Shown here one piece after another: positions 5,495 to 6,523 of a DNA stretch of 6,523 bases; the stretch's first letter is position 1; the number at the start of each line of letters is the position of its first letter. The DNA is from G039029935 sp039029935 (GTDB taxonomy: Bacteria; Chloroflexota; Anaerolineae; Caldilineales; Caldilineaceae). Location: assembly GCA_039029935.1 (NCBI GenBank), contig JBCCFC010000796.1, positions 1 to 6,523 on the forward strand, written 5' to 3'. The notes below the pieces were generated by a model. That model worked only from the letters and a program-made list of their open reading frames with translations. It searched no databases and was not told the origin of the DNA. A program made the position numbers and the translations under genes.

Positions 5495-6496
5495 ATGAAA
5501 AAACCTTGGTATCATTATTTATTCACGAGATCACCCATTGCAAAAATCATCTGGGGTATTGCGTCGGTTGTGATTACAGTCATTGCACTGCTCCTACAGG
5601 GGCTGTTTGAAGAGCAACGTATGGATGCCCAGACATTGAGTTGGGAAGGCCGAAGTGTCGAACAAGGTGCAGCTCTATACTACAATAACTGTGCAAGTTG
5701 TCATGGATTCCTAGGGCAAGGTGGCGCAGCACCTGCATTGAACAGCCGGTATTTCTTTGGGACAGAAGATGATTCTATGCCCGAAGAGTTACGGATTGGC
5801 CGTCTCAATGATGTTGGTTGGGCTGGTTCAATGCATGACTATGTTGAACTTACCTTGGCGGGCGGTCGCCCAAGTAAGGCACATAATCAGTGGAATCAGG
5901 TCATGCCCACATGGGGGTCACAGTTTGGTGGTCCACTAGGGGCAGATAAAATCATCCATCTGACCAACTTCGTTGTGAACTGGAAGGACGAATCACTGGC
6001 GCAAACGCCAGAGGAAGATCCATGGCAATTCTTCCAAGACACATTGTCTAAAGGACTGCCCTATCATCCTTATGAGCCTGGCTATGATGCGAAGATTGCC
6101 GCAGCTATTCAGGCCGCAGAGCTAGGTGGCAAAGCAGCTGGTTACGTCATTGATGGTGTAGAAGCCGCACCAGCACCAGCCGCACGAGCGCCACAAGAAC
6201 TCTACGTGACGATGACATGTACGGCTTGTCATGGTGTCGATCAGAATCAAACCGAAGAGAATCGTGGGCCAGTCGGTCCATATCACGGCAATCTGTGGGA
6301 GACGGCTGGGTCAACAGTTGAAGGGATGAGTGCTGAGGAATATGTCTATACCAGCATCGTAGAACCCAATGCACACATTGTTGAAGGCTATCCTAGCCCA
6401 AGCTCGATGCCAGCGACATTGGCAGAGCAGATGACTGAGGAAGAAATTCAGGGACTGGTTGCTTGGTTGCTTGATCCCAATAAACAGATTGATTAG
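5495..6496 (+). CDS. qcrC: Membrane-anchored diheme cytochrome c of the bc complex
   Basis: The 333-residue protein has a short basic N-terminus, one membrane anchor (about 15-37) and two cytochrome c domains on the outer face. Domain 1 carries CASCH (66-70), with M137 in NQVMPTWG as likely sixth ligand; domain 2 carries CTACH (242-246), with M305 in SSMPATL as likely sixth ligand. A linker at about 170-233 ends in an Ala/Pro-rich stretch. It probably takes the place of cytochrome c1, receiving electrons from the Rieske protein and passing them to a terminal oxidase or soluble carrier, as the diheme QcrC of actinobacteria does; that protein has a different membrane layout, so the symbol is by analogy. 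The ATG follows the cytochrome b stop with no gap, and GGAG (5485-5488) lies inside the upstream gene 6 bases before it, suggesting coupled translation. Heme attachment needs a cytochrome c maturation system, not present here. Confidence 0.93.
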   Translation: MKKPWYHYLFTRSPIAKIIWGIASVVITVIALLLQGLFEEQRMDAQTLSWEGRSVEQGAALYYNNCASCHGFLGQGGAAPALNSRYFFGTEDDSMPEELRIGRLNDVGWAGSMHDYVELTLAGGRPSKAHNQWNQVMPTWGSQFGGPLGADKIIHLTNFVVNWKDESLAQTPEEDPWQFFQDTLSKGLPYHPYEPGYDAKIAAAIQAAELGGKAAGYVIDGVEAAPAPAARAPQELYVTMTCTACHGVDQNQTEENRGPVGPYHGNLWETAGSTVEGMSAEEYVYTSIVEPNAHIVEGYPSPSSMPATLAEQMTEEEIQGLVAWLLDPNKQID

Positions 6497-6523
6497 TGGG
6501 TCTAATAAGTTTGCATGAGGGAT
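6497..6523 (+). other. Right-edge spacer, possible start of a further operon gene
   Basis: These 27 bases contain no terminator-like structure. GAGGGA at 6517-6522 could be the SD of another gene starting just past the window, or ATG at 6515 could itself be a start codon. Either would mean that the operon continues. Confidence 0.25.

Overview
The window looks like part of a metagenome-derived contig with two unlike pieces. From about 1376 to the right end, the content fits a Chloroflexota-type bacterium: a Rieske protein, a fused cytochrome b and a membrane-anchored diheme cytochrome c, with remnants of AAA-type ATPases carrying PD-(D/E)XK domains. From 1 to about 1376 lies a GC-richer piece (two 60-base lines counted at 57% and 62% GC, against 45-55% in lines counted further right). 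It encodes, on the minus strand, an RND efflux transporter of a kind I associate with Alphaproteobacteria. Taxonomic statements come from remembered family features, not from a search.

Layout: (1) 1-1373, minus: N-terminal ~457 codons of an RND permease, running off the left edge and losing its true start at the junction. (2) 1376-1858, plus: the C-terminal nuclease-like domain of an ATPase, lacking its ATPase part. (3) 1874-2751, minus: an AAA-ATPase-like/PDDEXK gene remnant that has lost its Walker-containing N-terminus and is broken by two single-base frameshifts, one in an A7/T7 run. (4) 2755-3149: a 395-base AT-rich non-coding region with several dyads, including a perfect 22-base palindrome whose core matches the Crp/Fnr-family half-site pattern TGTGA-N6-TCACA. 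(5) 3150-6496, plus: Rieske protein, cytochrome b, diheme cytochrome c.

The three right-hand genes form a cytochrome bc complex (probably menaquinol:cytochrome c reductase). Cytochrome b holds the two b hemes and the quinol sites. The Rieske protein takes one electron from quinol at the outer site. The anchored diheme cytochrome c replaces cytochrome c1 and passes electrons on toward a terminal oxidase. The most unusual protein feature is a ~170-residue acidic, His- and Trp-rich tail on cytochrome b, predicted to lie on the outer face where it could meet the cytochrome c. The most unusual structural feature is the junction near 1376, where two unrelated genes are both cut at their 5' ends; this may be an assembly chimera.
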